DNA from: Corallococcus silvisoli
GTDB lineage: Bacteria; Myxococcota; Myxococcia; Myxococcales; Myxococcaceae
Assembly: GCF_009909145.1 (NCBI RefSeq)
Contig: NZ_JAAAPJ010000027.1
Location: 43,068-107,067 of the forward strand
Length of the DNA stretch: 64,000 bases
Direction: 5' to 3'
How positions within the stretch are numbered: position 1 is the first letter of the stretch; each line of letters starts with the position of its first letter. The translations under genes and the position numbers were made by a program. This document shows positions 33,378 to 41,886 of this stretch, piece by piece. Under the pieces are notes generated by a model. That model made no database searches and was not told where the DNA came from. It saw only the letters and a list, made by a program, of their open reading frames with translations.

Positions 33378-33471
33378 GGGGCGTCACCTCGGCGGGAAGG
33401 CCCTCGCGCGGTGCCGGGCGCGCGCGAGGGGCGCGGGCCGGGCGGCCGGGAGGGCCGTGGGGTCCAGGGGT

Positions 33472-34434
33472 TCACTCGCCTTCGGGCGGACGGGCCTTGG
33501 GCGGACGACCCCGCTTCTTCGGCGCGGCGGGCTCCGCGGGCGCGGCGCCCTCCGGGGGCTTGGCCTTGGGCGGACGGCCGCGCTTCTTCGGCGCGGCGGG
33601 CTCGGCGGCCTCCGCGGCCGTCACCTCGGGCTTCGGCTTGGGCGGACGGCCGCGCTTCTTCGGGGCCGCGGGTTCGGCGCCCTCGGCGGGCTTGGCCTTG
33701 GGCGGACGGCCGCGCTTCTTGGGGGCGTCCTCGGCCGCCTCCTCGCCGCCTTCCTCCTCCGCGCCTTCCTCGGAGGACTCCTCTTCCGGCTCGGCCTGCG
33801 GCTCCTCGTCCGAGGGCAGGTCCAGCTCTCCGCCCTCCAGCCCCATGAGGTCGCCGTCGAGGTCCATGTCGTCCTCGTCGCCTCCGGGCCGGGCGAACTC
33901 GGCGGCGGTGCGCTTGGGGCGCTCCTTGCCGGGCGGGAAGAGGACGATGTCGATGGAGTCCTCGGCGTTGGCCTCGGCGGTGCCCAGCGCGGCGGCGACC
34001 TCCGAGACGAGCAGGTGCCGGGCGTTGTCGTAGAGCTCGCGCTCCTTGGTGGGCAACGGCCGCAGCTCGCTCAGGACCTGGAGGCCCTTCACCACCTCCG
34101 CCAGGCCCAGGATGCCGCCCTGGGTCATGCGGTCCAGGTTGGTGCGCGCGCGTTGCTTCCAGTCCAGGTCGGCCTTGTCGCTGTCCGAGCGGAGGAACGC
34201 GTAGATCTCCTCCACGTCCGCGGGGCTGGCCACCTTGCGCACGCCGATGGAGACAATCTTTCCTTGCGGCACCATCACGACGGCGCCGTCTTCCTCCCGG
34301 CGCATGGTGACAAAGGTGAGCTTCTGTCCCGCCACCTCCTTCACATCGATGGCGGCGACGCGACAGACCCCCTGGTTGGGGTAGACGACCCGGTCTCCAA
34401 CCTGGAGCTGGAGTGCAGCGGACCCTTCTGGCAT
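33472..34434 (-). CDS. carD: CarD: HMGA-like transcription factor with N-terminal CarD domain and four AT-hooks
   Basis: This 320-residue protein has an N-terminal CarD/CdnL domain (about 8-170, with LQVGDRVVYPNQGVCRV), which in this family binds RNA polymerase and, in M. xanthus, CarG. An acidic region (about 195-255) follows. It ends with four basic AT-hooks, each KKRGRPPK, separated by Ala/Pro/Glu spacers. This mimics eukaryotic HMGA proteins, and the layout matches M. xanthus CarD, which is also about 316 residues. The start MPEGSAALQL has a GAGGGGG ribosome binding site. It regulates light-induced carotenoids and fruiting in M. xanthus. Confidence 0.94.
   Translation of the reverse strand: MPEGSAALQLQVGDRVVYPNQGVCRVAAIDVKEVAGQKLTFVTMRREEDGAVVMVPQGKIVSIGVRKVASPADVEEIYAFLRSDSDKADLDWKQRARTNLDRMTQGGILGLAEVVKGLQVLSELRPLPTKERELYDNARHLLVSEVAAALGTAEANAEDSIDIVLFPPGKERPKRTAAEFARPGGDEDDMDLDGDLMGLEGGELDLPSDEEPQAEPEEESSEEGAEEEGGEEAAEDAPKKRGRPPKAKPAEGAEPAAPKKRGRPPKPKPEVTAAEAAEPAAPKKRGRPPKAKPPEGAAPAEPAAPKKRGRPPKARPPEGE
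33484..33725 (-). repeat. Four AT-hook repeats at DNA level in carD
   Basis: Four copies of a near-identical stretch around ttgggcggacggccgcgcttctt lie at roughly 63-, 78- and 57-base intervals. Each encodes PKKRGRPPK with its flanks. Similarity at DNA level suggests recent copying or gene conversion inside the coding region. Confidence 0.75.
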
Positions 34435-34512
34435 GGCCCCCTCGTGGGCGGGTGGGATGAGCACCGAAGCGAGCGCCGGTCGTAGCACCGTGCCCCGCCG
34501 GATGCCACGAGT

Positions 34513-34728
34513 TTACCGGGGAAGCTTTGTCATCCCGTGGGCATTGCGCTGTGCTTCCAACAGCCGGACCATGACCTCGTGTGCCTGCGCGTCCAGGACC
34601 GCGTCAATCTGGGCATCGGTCGGCCCCTCGTCCGCCATGCTTCCAGGCCGCGCATCCACTCGGGTGGAAAGTCCCACCGTGGCCATCACCGCGATCCCCA
34701 GGGCCAGCACCGCCATCAGCTTCTTCAT
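34513..34728 (-). CDS. Small secreted protein of unknown function
   Basis: This 71-residue protein has a signal peptide MKKLMAVLALGIAVMATVGL, probably cleaved shortly after. The mature part is acidic and helical (TDAQIDAVLDAQAHEVMVRLLEAQ), resembling a small periplasmic helical peptide. The ATG has GGAGGA upstream. It lies between a Ser/Thr kinase and carD on the same strand. No family is recognised. Confidence 0.7.
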   Translation of the reverse strand: MKKLMAVLALGIAVMATVGLSTRVDARPGSMADEGPTDAQIDAVLDAQAHEVMVRLLEAQRNAHGMTKLPR

Positions 34729-34825
34729 GAGCGTCCTCCGTGGCGGCCCAGGGTAGGGGCGGAGTCCGGATGATCAATTTTTCAGCAACAGGCCGCCTGC
34801 GGGCTGTAGCGCCCGGTGGCACCCG

Positions 34826-37123
34826 CTATTGATGGAGCGGCGCCACCGGCGTCACCTCCAGGGTGAGGCCGCCGGAGTTGTCGCCCGGGTCGTCGTCCGG
34901 GAACGCGAGCCGCAGCCAGCGCGCGCCCCGCATCACCGTGGGCTGGTTGACCTCCAGGACCTCCAGGGTGCCGGGGGACGTGGCCGGGGATTCGCCCGCG
35001 CCGTGTAGCGCGAGCACCGCGTCCACCTCGCCGCCGTTGAAGCCGCGCGTGCGAGCCGGCTCTGGACCCGCGCGCACGACGACGCGGTAGGTGGTGGAGG
35101 GATCCAGCTCCTTCAGCGTGAAGCCATCGTGAGGCGACAGGGAGACGGCGTGGCGGTACGAGTCCAGGAGCAGCGTGGTGACGCCCGCGGCGGCCTGCCG
35201 GGGCGGGAGCGCGTCGTTCGTCTGTTCATGCACGTGCACCTGGAGCGCGCCGCGGTTGTCGTCCCGGCGGTCGTCCCAGAAGAACACGGAGAGGGCGGAG
35301 GCGTTCTGCACCAGCACCTCGTCGGTGCCCACCACGCCGAAGCTGTCGTGCGCGGCCAGGGCCGAGCCGCCCTCCAGGAAGTAGACCGCCTGGGCCACCG
35401 GCAGCGGGCCGCCCAACGACACGTACCCCTCCACGCGCAGGCCGTAGACGCGGGACGGATCCAACCGCATGCGCGCCGCGGCGGGTGGGGGCATGCGGAT
35501 GGCGTGCGCCACCGCGCTGAGCGTGAACGGTCCCCCCGTGGGGTAGCGGGCGCCGGACACGGGCGGGGTTCCCTGGCCCGGGTTCACCAGGGCCCGCGCC
35601 GCGGCGGGCCGCTTCGGCAGGAGCCGGGCATGGACCGCGAGCGTGGTGCCGTGCTCGGCGTGCACGCGCTGGCTCCAGGGCACCATGCCCGGCAGCAACA
35701 CCTCCAGCGTGTGCTCCGTGTCCGACGGCAGCTGGGTGACGAGCGTGGGCGTCGTCTCCGGCAGCATCCGGCCATCCACGCGGATGCTGGCGCCCGCGGG
35801 CGACGAGCTGAGCTCCACCGCGAACGTGTTGGAGCCGCCCACGACCAGGCCCAGCCACGTGGCCACGAGCGCGGCGACCACCACCGGCGCGCCGCGCACC
35901 GCCCAGCCGCGCAGGGAGCGGTGCCACGCGGACGGCGGCGAGGACGGCACCGCCTGCGTGGGGAGCGGCTGGGTCGTCAGGTCGCCCCGGGGCACCCCGC
36001 GCGGCTCGAGGGTGGAGCGCAGCAGCTCCGGCGGCGTCGGCACGGGCGGCGGCTCCGCGACACCGCTCCAGCGGCCCACCTGGGCGATGAACTCGCGCGG
36101 CAGCTGCACGGGCCGGCCCGCCTCCACGAGCTCCGGCTCGAAGAGGTAGCCCATGAAGTGGCCCAGGTCGCTGGTGGACACGTCGGGCGCGGTGACGTGG
36201 AGCTGCCGCGCCAGGGCCTCCGCGAAGGCCTGCGCGGTGGGGTAGCGCTGATCCGGGCTCGTGGCCATCGCGGTGAGCAGGATGCGCTCCAGCGCGGCCG
36301 GGATCCCCGGCGTCCACTCGCGCGGCCTTGGGAAGTCGCCCAGCGAGATCTTCCGCAGCACCTCCTGCAGCGTGCCCTCGAAGGGGCGGCGTCCGCAGAG
36401 CATCTCGTAGAGGACGGTGCCGGCCGCGAACACGTCCGTGCGCGCGTCCAGCGCCTCGCCCCGCGCCTGCTCCGGCGCGAAGTAGACGTACTTGCCCTTC
36501 GCCGCCTCCGCCTTCGTGTCCCCGCGCCCGGCCAGCCGTGCCCGCGCGATGCCGAAGTCCACCAGCTTCACCTGCCCCTCGAAGGAGAGGAGCACGTTCT
36601 GCGGACTCACGTCGCGGTGGACGATGTGCAGCGGCCGGCCGTTGTCGTCCAGCCGCGTGTGCGCGTACGCCAGCCCTCTCAGCATGTCGATGGCCACCAG
36701 CACCGCGAGGGGCGGCGGCAGCGCGGGCAGCCCCTTGGCCCGGGCCCGGCGCATCACGTGCGACAGCGGATGGCCGTCCACCCACTCCATCGCCAGGAAG
36801 TACTCGCCCCCCACCTCTCCGAAGTCGAAGATCTGCGCGATGTTGCCGTGGGACAGCCCCAGGGCGATGCGCGCCTCGTTGATGAACATGGACACGAACG
36901 CGTTGTCGTCCGCGTAGCCGGGGAGGATCTTCTTGATGACCACCGGCTTCGTGACGCCCGCCACCGCCGTCATCCGGGCGCGGTAGATCTCCGCCATGCC
37001 GCCCGTCGCGATGCGCTCGAGCAGCTTGTACTTTCCGAACTGGAGGCCCGCGGAAGGCTGCGGCACGTTCGAATCGGCTCCTTCTGGAGGGAGTCCTTCG
37101 GGAAAATCGCGAGACGCTATCAT
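34826..37123 (-). CDS. Membrane Ser/Thr protein kinase with PEGA-type extracytoplasmic region
   Basis: This 765-residue Hanks-type kinase has a Gly-rich loop IATGGMAEIYRA, Lys64 in VVIKK, HRDVSPQN with Asp171, DFG with Asp189, and APEQARGEALDARTDVFAAG. The catalytic core is complete. A membrane helix (VVVAALVATWLGLVVGG) lies in the middle. Beyond it a PEGA-like domain (SSPAGASIRVDG to HARL) and a large unassigned beta-rich domain follow. Such kinases regulate development and metabolism in myxobacteria. The start ATG at 37121-37123 overlaps the start codon of the divergent gene. No good ribosome binding site is seen. Confidence 0.92.
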   Translation of the reverse strand: MIASRDFPEGLPPEGADSNVPQPSAGLQFGKYKLLERIATGGMAEIYRARMTAVAGVTKPVVIKKILPGYADDNAFVSMFINEARIALGLSHGNIAQIFDFGEVGGEYFLAMEWVDGHPLSHVMRRARAKGLPALPPPLAVLVAIDMLRGLAYAHTRLDDNGRPLHIVHRDVSPQNVLLSFEGQVKLVDFGIARARLAGRGDTKAEAAKGKYVYFAPEQARGEALDARTDVFAAGTVLYEMLCGRRPFEGTLQEVLRKISLGDFPRPREWTPGIPAALERILLTAMATSPDQRYPTAQAFAEALARQLHVTAPDVSTSDLGHFMGYLFEPELVEAGRPVQLPREFIAQVGRWSGVAEPPPVPTPPELLRSTLEPRGVPRGDLTTQPLPTQAVPSSPPSAWHRSLRGWAVRGAPVVVAALVATWLGLVVGGSNTFAVELSSSPAGASIRVDGRMLPETTPTLVTQLPSDTEHTLEVLLPGMVPWSQRVHAEHGTTLAVHARLLPKRPAAARALVNPGQGTPPVSGARYPTGGPFTLSAVAHAIRMPPPAAARMRLDPSRVYGLRVEGYVSLGGPLPVAQAVYFLEGGSALAAHDSFGVVGTDEVLVQNASALSVFFWDDRRDDNRGALQVHVHEQTNDALPPRQAAAGVTTLLLDSYRHAVSLSPHDGFTLKELDPSTTYRVVVRAGPEPARTRGFNGGEVDAVLALHGAGESPATSPGTLEVLEVNQPTVMRGARWLRLAFPDDDPGDNSGGLTLEVTPVAPLHQ

Positions 37124-38012
37124 GGGACCATTCAGACGCTCAGGGTGGAATATTCCGCTGCGCTCGCCAGCCCGCTCCCGTAACCGTGCATTCTTCCTCC
37201 TCTTGTTGAGCAACCTGGCCTCCAGCGGCTGCCGTGAGCCCACCCCCGCGAGCGCCGCCCCGCCGGCGTCCTCCGTGACCCACCCGCCCAGCGGAGAAGG
37301 GGCCCTTTCTACCCCCCTGGGGGACGCCGGGACCTGGGTGGACGCGACCGTCGCGCCCCCGTCCGCCCCTGTCTATGGCGAGCCTCTCCCAGAACAACTG
37401 CTAATCATGGAAATGTCTGGAGAACAGGTTCGAATGGACACACAGTCCTTCGTTCCGTCCCGGACCCGGGACGCGGACCGGCTGGCGGAGCGGGTGCGGG
37501 GCCGGGACGTGCTGCTGACGGTGGGTGACCCGGACACGTTCCTCGCACAAGTGTCCGACACGCTGGCGGTGCTGCGGGCGCAGGGGGCGTCGGTGTGGCT
37601 CCGGCATCCGGACGCGCCGGTGGCCTACCGGCTGGTGCTGCGCGACGAGGAGGGCTTCCGGGAGTGGCTGGCGGAGGTGGCGCCCGGGAAGCTGCGCATC
37701 ATCCAGCGGGCGGACGGCTTCGAGCTGGCGACGAGCGTGGGAAAGCTGCCCGGGCCGGACCGCAACGGCCCGTCCGTGCCGGTGCGTGCGGGGCGCCAGG
37801 ACATCGCGACGCTGCGGCGGGAGCTCTCCCGGCTCAAGGGGCGCTTCACCACGTCGGAGGACCTCTGCCTCGTCCCGTCATTCGGCACGGAGCTGGCGCA
37901 GGTGGCGCGGGCGCTTGGCGGGACGTACGTCGCGCCGGGGGACGGGCTCTTCGACACGCTCTGCCTCGTGTACCCGACGCCCAGGCCCGCGCGGGACGCG
38001 GGAACCCCGTAG
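37122..38012 (+). CDS. Lipoprotein of unknown function
   Basis: This 296-residue protein has a lipoprotein signal with a basic N-region and hydrophobic FFLLLLSNLASSGC, giving the lipidated Cys37. About 60 residues rich in Pro/Ala/Ser follow. The globular part has LLTVGDPDTFLAQVSDTLAVLR and a C-terminal DLCLVPSFGTELAQVARALGG. I do not recognise a family. The ATG at 37122-37124 overlaps the kinase start codon through the palindrome CATG, so each promoter would have to lie within the other gene. No later in-frame ATG or GTG would keep the signal. Confidence 0.65.
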   Translation: MGPFRRSGWNIPLRSPARSRNRAFFLLLLSNLASSGCREPTPASAAPPASSVTHPPSGEGALSTPLGDAGTWVDATVAPPSAPVYGEPLPEQLLIMEMSGEQVRMDTQSFVPSRTRDADRLAERVRGRDVLLTVGDPDTFLAQVSDTLAVLRAQGASVWLRHPDAPVAYRLVLRDEEGFREWLAEVAPGKLRIIQRADGFELATSVGKLPGPDRNGPSVPVRAGRQDIATLRRELSRLKGRFTTSEDLCLVPSFGTELAQVARALGGTYVAPGDGLFDTLCLVYPTPRPARDAGTP

Positions 38013-38193
38013 GCGGCGCTCCACGCAGTCTCCTGCCCTCCTGGCGGGCGCGCGCTCCGGGGGGACCGTCATCGCATTGAGGCCGCGTGCTCGCGCCGCT
38101 ACTACCCCCAGCGGGCCGCGCGCCCTAGAGTGCCGCGCGCCTTTTTCCATGAAGGCTTCGGAGGGGCCACTGCTCCCTCCCCGGAGGTTGTCG

Positions 38194-40002
38194 ATGGTCG
38201 CCGTCACCGAGCCCGCTTCGCGTCCCCAGGATGTCCTCGCCGGGGGCACGTTCCTCTTCCAGGAGGTGGGCGCCACCCGCATCCTCACGCCGGAGGGGTT
38301 CTCCGAGGAGCAGCGGCTCTTCTTCAAGACGGCGCTCCAGTTCTGCCGCGAGCAGGTGCTGCCCCTGGCCGAGCGCATCGAGGGCAAGGACAACGCGCTC
38401 TTGCGCGACCTGCTGCGCCGCGCGGGCGAGCTGGGCCTGTTGAGCGTGGACATCTCGGAGTCCTACGGCGGCACGGGCCTGGACAAGACGACGTCGCTGC
38501 TCCTCGCGGAGGCCATGAGCCTGCTGGGCTCCTGGTCGGTGACGTCCAGCGCGCACACGGGCATCGGGTCGTTGCCCATCGTGTGGTTCGGTAACGCGGA
38601 GCAGAAGGCGAAGTACCTGCCGAAGCTCGCCACGGGGGAATGGGTGGCGGCGTACGCGCTGACGGAGCAGGGCAGCGGCAGCGACGCGCGCGGGGCGAAG
38701 ACGAAGGCGGTGCGCTCCGCGGACGGCCAGCACTACCTGCTCAACGGCTCCAAGCTCTACATCACCAACGCGGCCTTCGCGGACGTGTTCGTCGTCTTCG
38801 CGCAGGTGGACGGTGACAAGTTCACCGGCTTCATCGTGGAGAAGGACACCCCGGGCCTCACCGTGGGCCCGGAGGAGCACAAGATGGGCATCCGCGGCTC
38901 GTCCACCTGTCCGCTCTACTTCGAGGACGCGAAGGTGCCCGCGGAGAACCTGCTGGGCGAGCTGGGCAAGGGCCACCGCATCGCCTTCAACATCCTCAAC
39001 TACGGCCGGCTGAAGCTGGGCGCGGGCGTCATCGGCAGCATGAAGCTCCAGCTGGGCAACGCGCTCCGGTTCGCGCAGGAGCGCAAGCAGTTCAAGGCGC
39101 CCATCGCCACGTTCCCGCTCATCCGCGAGAAGCTGGCGCGCATGGCCGCGCTCGTCTACGCGGTGGAGAGCATGACGTACCGCACCGCGGGCCTGGTGGA
39201 CGGGCGGCTCGCCGCGAAGGAGCGCTCGGACGCGGACTACGACGCGCACGTCATCGCCGCCATGGAGGAGTTCGCCACCGAGGCCTCCATCATGAAGGTC
39301 TTCGGTTCGGAGGCCCTGGGCTTCCTGGTGGACGACGCGGTGCAGGTGCACGGCGGCGCCGGCTACATCGAGGAGTACCCGGTGGAGCGCGCCTACCGCG
39401 ACGCGCGCATCAACCGCATCTTCGAGGGCACCAACGAGATCAACCGCATGCTCATCACCGGCATGCTCCTCAAGCGCGCCGTGAAGGGCGACCTGCCGCT
39501 GTTCGCGCAGGGGCGCTCCGTGGCGGAGGAGCTGAGCCGGGGCGAGCGTCCCCGCGCGGGCCGCGAGGACGCGCTGGCCCACGAGGAGGTCGCCGCCGAG
39601 TGCGCCAAGCACCTGGCCATCCACGGCATGCGCCTGGCCGCGGAGGCGTTCGGCACGGAGCTGGACAAGCACCAGGAGGTCATGGCCGCGCTGGCGGACG
39701 TGGTGATGGACGCGTACGCGCTGGACTCCATGGTGACGCGCACCCGTCAGTCCGCCGCCGGCGGCGTGCTGGACCCGGTGCGCGTGGCGCTGGTGAGGCT
39801 GTACGCGATGGAGTCCACCGCGCGCGCCTTCGAGCGCACCCGCCGCGCGCTGTGCGCCACGCTCAAGGGAGACGTGCTCGCGCTGGAGCTCAAGCGCCTC
39901 TCCGCGCTGGACGCCTTCACCCCGTACGACCCCGCCCAGCTGCGGGAGACGGTGGTGGCGGGCCTGGAAGAGGCCGGCGGCTACCCCTACAACCCGCTGT
40001 AG
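38194..40002 (+). CDS. Acyl-CoA dehydrogenase, long-chain type with C-terminal extension
   Basis: This 602-residue flavoenzyme catalyses the first step of beta-oxidation. The flavin and substrate motifs are YALTEQGSGSDARG (in the TEQGSGSD loop), LYITNAAFADVFVVFA, HKMGIRGSSTCPLYFED and the closing VHGGAGYIEEYPVERAYRDARI with RIFEGTNEINRM. The length is about 220 residues beyond ordinary short-chain enzymes, and the C-terminal helical extension resembles the very-long-chain (VLCAD/ACAD9-like) type. The start has GGAGG 6 bases upstream. Substrate length cannot be read from the sequence. Myxobacteria degrade prey lipids, which fits. Confidence 0.92.
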   Translation: MVAVTEPASRPQDVLAGGTFLFQEVGATRILTPEGFSEEQRLFFKTALQFCREQVLPLAERIEGKDNALLRDLLRRAGELGLLSVDISESYGGTGLDKTTSLLLAEAMSLLGSWSVTSSAHTGIGSLPIVWFGNAEQKAKYLPKLATGEWVAAYALTEQGSGSDARGAKTKAVRSADGQHYLLNGSKLYITNAAFADVFVVFAQVDGDKFTGFIVEKDTPGLTVGPEEHKMGIRGSSTCPLYFEDAKVPAENLLGELGKGHRIAFNILNYGRLKLGAGVIGSMKLQLGNALRFAQERKQFKAPIATFPLIREKLARMAALVYAVESMTYRTAGLVDGRLAAKERSDADYDAHVIAAMEEFATEASIMKVFGSEALGFLVDDAVQVHGGAGYIEEYPVERAYRDARINRIFEGTNEINRMLITGMLLKRAVKGDLPLFAQGRSVAEELSRGERPRAGREDALAHEEVAAECAKHLAIHGMRLAAEAFGTELDKHQEVMAALADVVMDAYALDSMVTRTRQSAAGGVLDPVRVALVRLYAMESTARAFERTRRALCATLKGDVLALELKRLSALDAFTPYDPAQLRETVVAGLEEAGGYPYNPL

Positions 40003-40032
40003 TCCGCCGAGGGGGGCGGGTGCCCTGGGGGT

Positions 40033-40743
40033 TCAGGGCATCCGCGACACGGCGTCCAGCCCGAAGCTGACCCGGGCCCGCCAGGGCGCGGGCGGCAGGT
40101 GCTCCAGCGCCATCAGCGCCTCCAGCCGCTGGAGCATGTCCGGCCGCAGCCGTCCGAACGTCGCGCCGAAGCCCGGCGTCACCGCCTGCGCCACGCCCTT
40201 GCGCGGCACCGACGACGTCCACGCCACCTCGCCGTGCAGCAGCAGCGGCCCCTCCTTCATCTCCATCTCCATGAGGAAGGGCGCCCCCACCTGGACCTCC
40301 CTGGGCAGGGCAGGGGCCTCCACCTCCAGGCCCACGCCGCCCCGGGAGATGTCGCGCACGAAGAAGGACGGCGCCTTGGGGTCGCTCTCCTGCGCGCGCA
40401 GGTGCAGCGGCATGCGCGGGAAGCGGCGCAGGCCGTTCTGCTCCTCCTGGGCGAAGATGTGCTGGAGCACCGCGTCCAGGGGGCTGCGATCCTCGGAGCC
40501 GTCGTAGCGCACCGTGAGCAGGAAGCGCTCGCCGGAGCGGGGCTCCACCTTGACCACCTCGCCCAGCACCTCCACCGGGCGGGGCATGCCGCCCGCGTGC
40601 AGCTCGAAGGTGAACCGGGTGCCCAGGGGCAGGGCCCTTCGCGTCTCCAGGGTGACGCCGCCCTGGCCCACGCTCCGGGTGTACTCGCCGACCAACGACT
40701 GCGGCGTCTTGTAGGCCACCTTCAGTCGAACGTTCGTGTTCAC
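40033..40743 (-). CDS. Tandem PilZ-domain protein (probable c-di-GMP receptor)
   Basis: This 236-residue protein has two PilZ-like domains. The first (about 8-75) has SVGQGGVTLET and lacks the arginine cluster. The second (about 108-180) has RRFPRMPL, with the RxxxR pattern, and DISRGGVGLEV, the DxSxxG pattern. Only the second therefore keeps all c-di-GMP-binding residues. PilZ proteins of this layout are frequent in myxobacteria and link c-di-GMP to motility and extracellular matrix. It ends 30 bases from the acyl-CoA dehydrogenase stop and starts about 240 bases ahead of mraZ on the other strand. Confidence 0.85.
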   Translation of the reverse strand: MNTNVRLKVAYKTPQSLVGEYTRSVGQGGVTLETRRALPLGTRFTFELHAGGMPRPVEVLGEVVKVEPRSGERFLLTVRYDGSEDRSPLDAVLQHIFAQEEQNGLRRFPRMPLHLRAQESDPKAPSFFVRDISRGGVGLEVEAPALPREVQVGAPFLMEMEMKEGPLLLHGEVAWTSSVPRKGVAQAVTPGFGATFGRLRPDMLQRLEALMALEHLPPAPWRARVSFGLDAVSRMP

Positions 40744-40872
40744 GCGCCCGTCACTCTCGGCCTGGGGGAGGAAAAATTCAAGTTTGCCCCACCTCCAGGG
40801 GTAGGCCGTGCGGCACCTGCCCCAGCGGATGTCCGGCGGCGGGCGGGCGGTGTTCCATCCTGTTGCGCTTTC

Positions 40873-40901
40873 TTGACCCCCCTGGGGGGGGCGCGTATGT
40901 A
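40873..40901 (+). promoter_or_regulatory. Candidate dcw cluster promoter
   Basis: TTGACC (40873-40878), then 17 bases, then TATGTA (40896-40901). The spacer is a run of C and then G (cccctgggggggg), so a self-complementary tract lies within it. Transcription would begin near 40908, with a leader of about 70 bases before mraZ. A TGGGA AGGAG TGGTG stretch at 40926-40940 resembles a degenerate MraZ box with 10-base spacing. Confidence 0.5.
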
Positions 40902-40979
40902 TGCCGGCCGCAGAGGGGTAAGAAGTGGGAAGGAGTGGTGGTCCGTCCCGTGCTGGGCTGAAAAGGTGGATCGTCCCGC

Positions 40980-41432
40980 GTGTTCCGAGGCGTCTATGAG
41001 CACCAGATCGACGCGAAGGGGCGCACCAGCCTCCCGGCCAAGCTGCGGGAAACGCTGGTGGGCGCCTACGACGAGCGGCTCATCGTCACCACGGCCCTGG
41101 ACCCCTGCCTCCACGCCTATCCGGTGCGGGAGTGGGAGGCGTTGGAGACCGCGCTCGCCCGGCGCAACCCCATGGAGCCGGGGGTCAAGACGTTGATGCG
41201 GCTGTACGTGGCCAGCGCGCAGGAGTGCCCGCTGGACAAGCTGGGCCGGTTGCTCATCCCGCCGTCCCTCAGGGCGTACGCGAAGCTGGAGAAGGACGTG
41301 GTGTGGGCGGGGATGGTCAAGGTCATTGAGTTGTGGAGCCTGGACGGTTGGGCGAAGGCGCAAGAGGACGCGCGCCAGGAAGCCACCTCCCAGGACGTGT
41401 TGCGCGTGCTGGGCGAACTGCGCCAGCCGTAG
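40980..41432 (+). CDS. mraZ: Transcriptional regulator MraZ
   Basis: This 150-residue protein has two AbrB-like MraZ repeats, DAKGRTSLPAKLRE (11-24) and DKLGRLLIPPSLRAYA (about 85-100). MraZ is the conserved first gene of the division and cell wall cluster. In other bacteria it represses its own promoter through TGGG repeats. The GTG at 40980 gives MFRGVYEHQIDAKGR, the normal N-terminus, with no strong ribosome binding site. It is the first gene of the dcw transcript. Confidence 0.96.
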   Translation: MFRGVYEHQIDAKGRTSLPAKLRETLVGAYDERLIVTTALDPCLHAYPVREWEALETALARRNPMEPGVKTLMRLYVASAQECPLDKLGRLLIPPSLRAYAKLEKDVVWAGMVKVIELWSLDGWAKAQEDARQEATSQDVLRVLGELRQP

Positions 41433-41483
41433 CCGGGAAGTCGACAGCAGCCGGAAGTTCGTCAAGAGAAGGGTGGCAGGCGC

Positions 41484-41867
41484 ATGGACCAGGTGCAGGA
41501 GGTTCGTCGGAACAGGGTGATGGTGGCGGCGTCCGAGCGCGTGGAGACGCTGATGCTGGAGGGCGAACTGGAGGAGGCGGACCTGGTGCGGCTGTGCGAG
41601 GACCTGATGCACCGGCTGCACCGGGGCACGCGCCAGGTGGTGCTGGACTTCGCGGACGTGTCGCACCTGAACTACCGCGGCGTGCGCCCGCTGATGGCCC
41701 GCACGGAGGCGTTCCGCCGCGCGGGAGGAGACGTGAAGCTGTCCGGGCTGTCGCCGTACCTGGCCGCCATCTTCCGCGCGGCCGGCGCCCACGACACCTT
41801 CGAGCTGTATCCGCACCTGAACGATGCCCGGGCGGCCTTCCAGCTCGCGCGCGCTCCCTTCGTCTGA
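41484..41867 (+). CDS. STAS-domain protein inserted in the dcw cluster
   Basis: This 127-residue single-domain protein has the STAS fold pattern of anti-sigma-factor antagonists: a beta strand ASERVETLMLEGEL, then LDFADVSHLNYRGVRPLMA and GGDVKLSGLSPYLAAIF. In SpoIIAA-like proteins the phosphorylated Ser sits in the motif DSSG. Here that position reads NYRG (63-66), so a canonical phosphorylation site is missing. It lies between mraZ and rsmH, which are usually adjacent, and runs in the same direction. It may interact with a kinase or transporter not in this window. Confidence 0.8.
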   Translation: MDQVQEVRRNRVMVAASERVETLMLEGELEEADLVRLCEDLMHRLHRGTRQVVLDFADVSHLNYRGVRPLMARTEAFRRAGGDVKLSGLSPYLAAIFRAAGAHDTFELYPHLNDARAAFQLARAPFV

Positions 41868-41886
41868 ACCACCACCGGGGCCTGCC

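Noticed and set aside
40926..40940. MraZ operator boxes upstream of mraZ
   Set aside because: Only one clear TGGGA and one imperfect TGGTG at 10-base spacing are seen, short of the usual three. It is mentioned with the promoter but not listed as a separate site.
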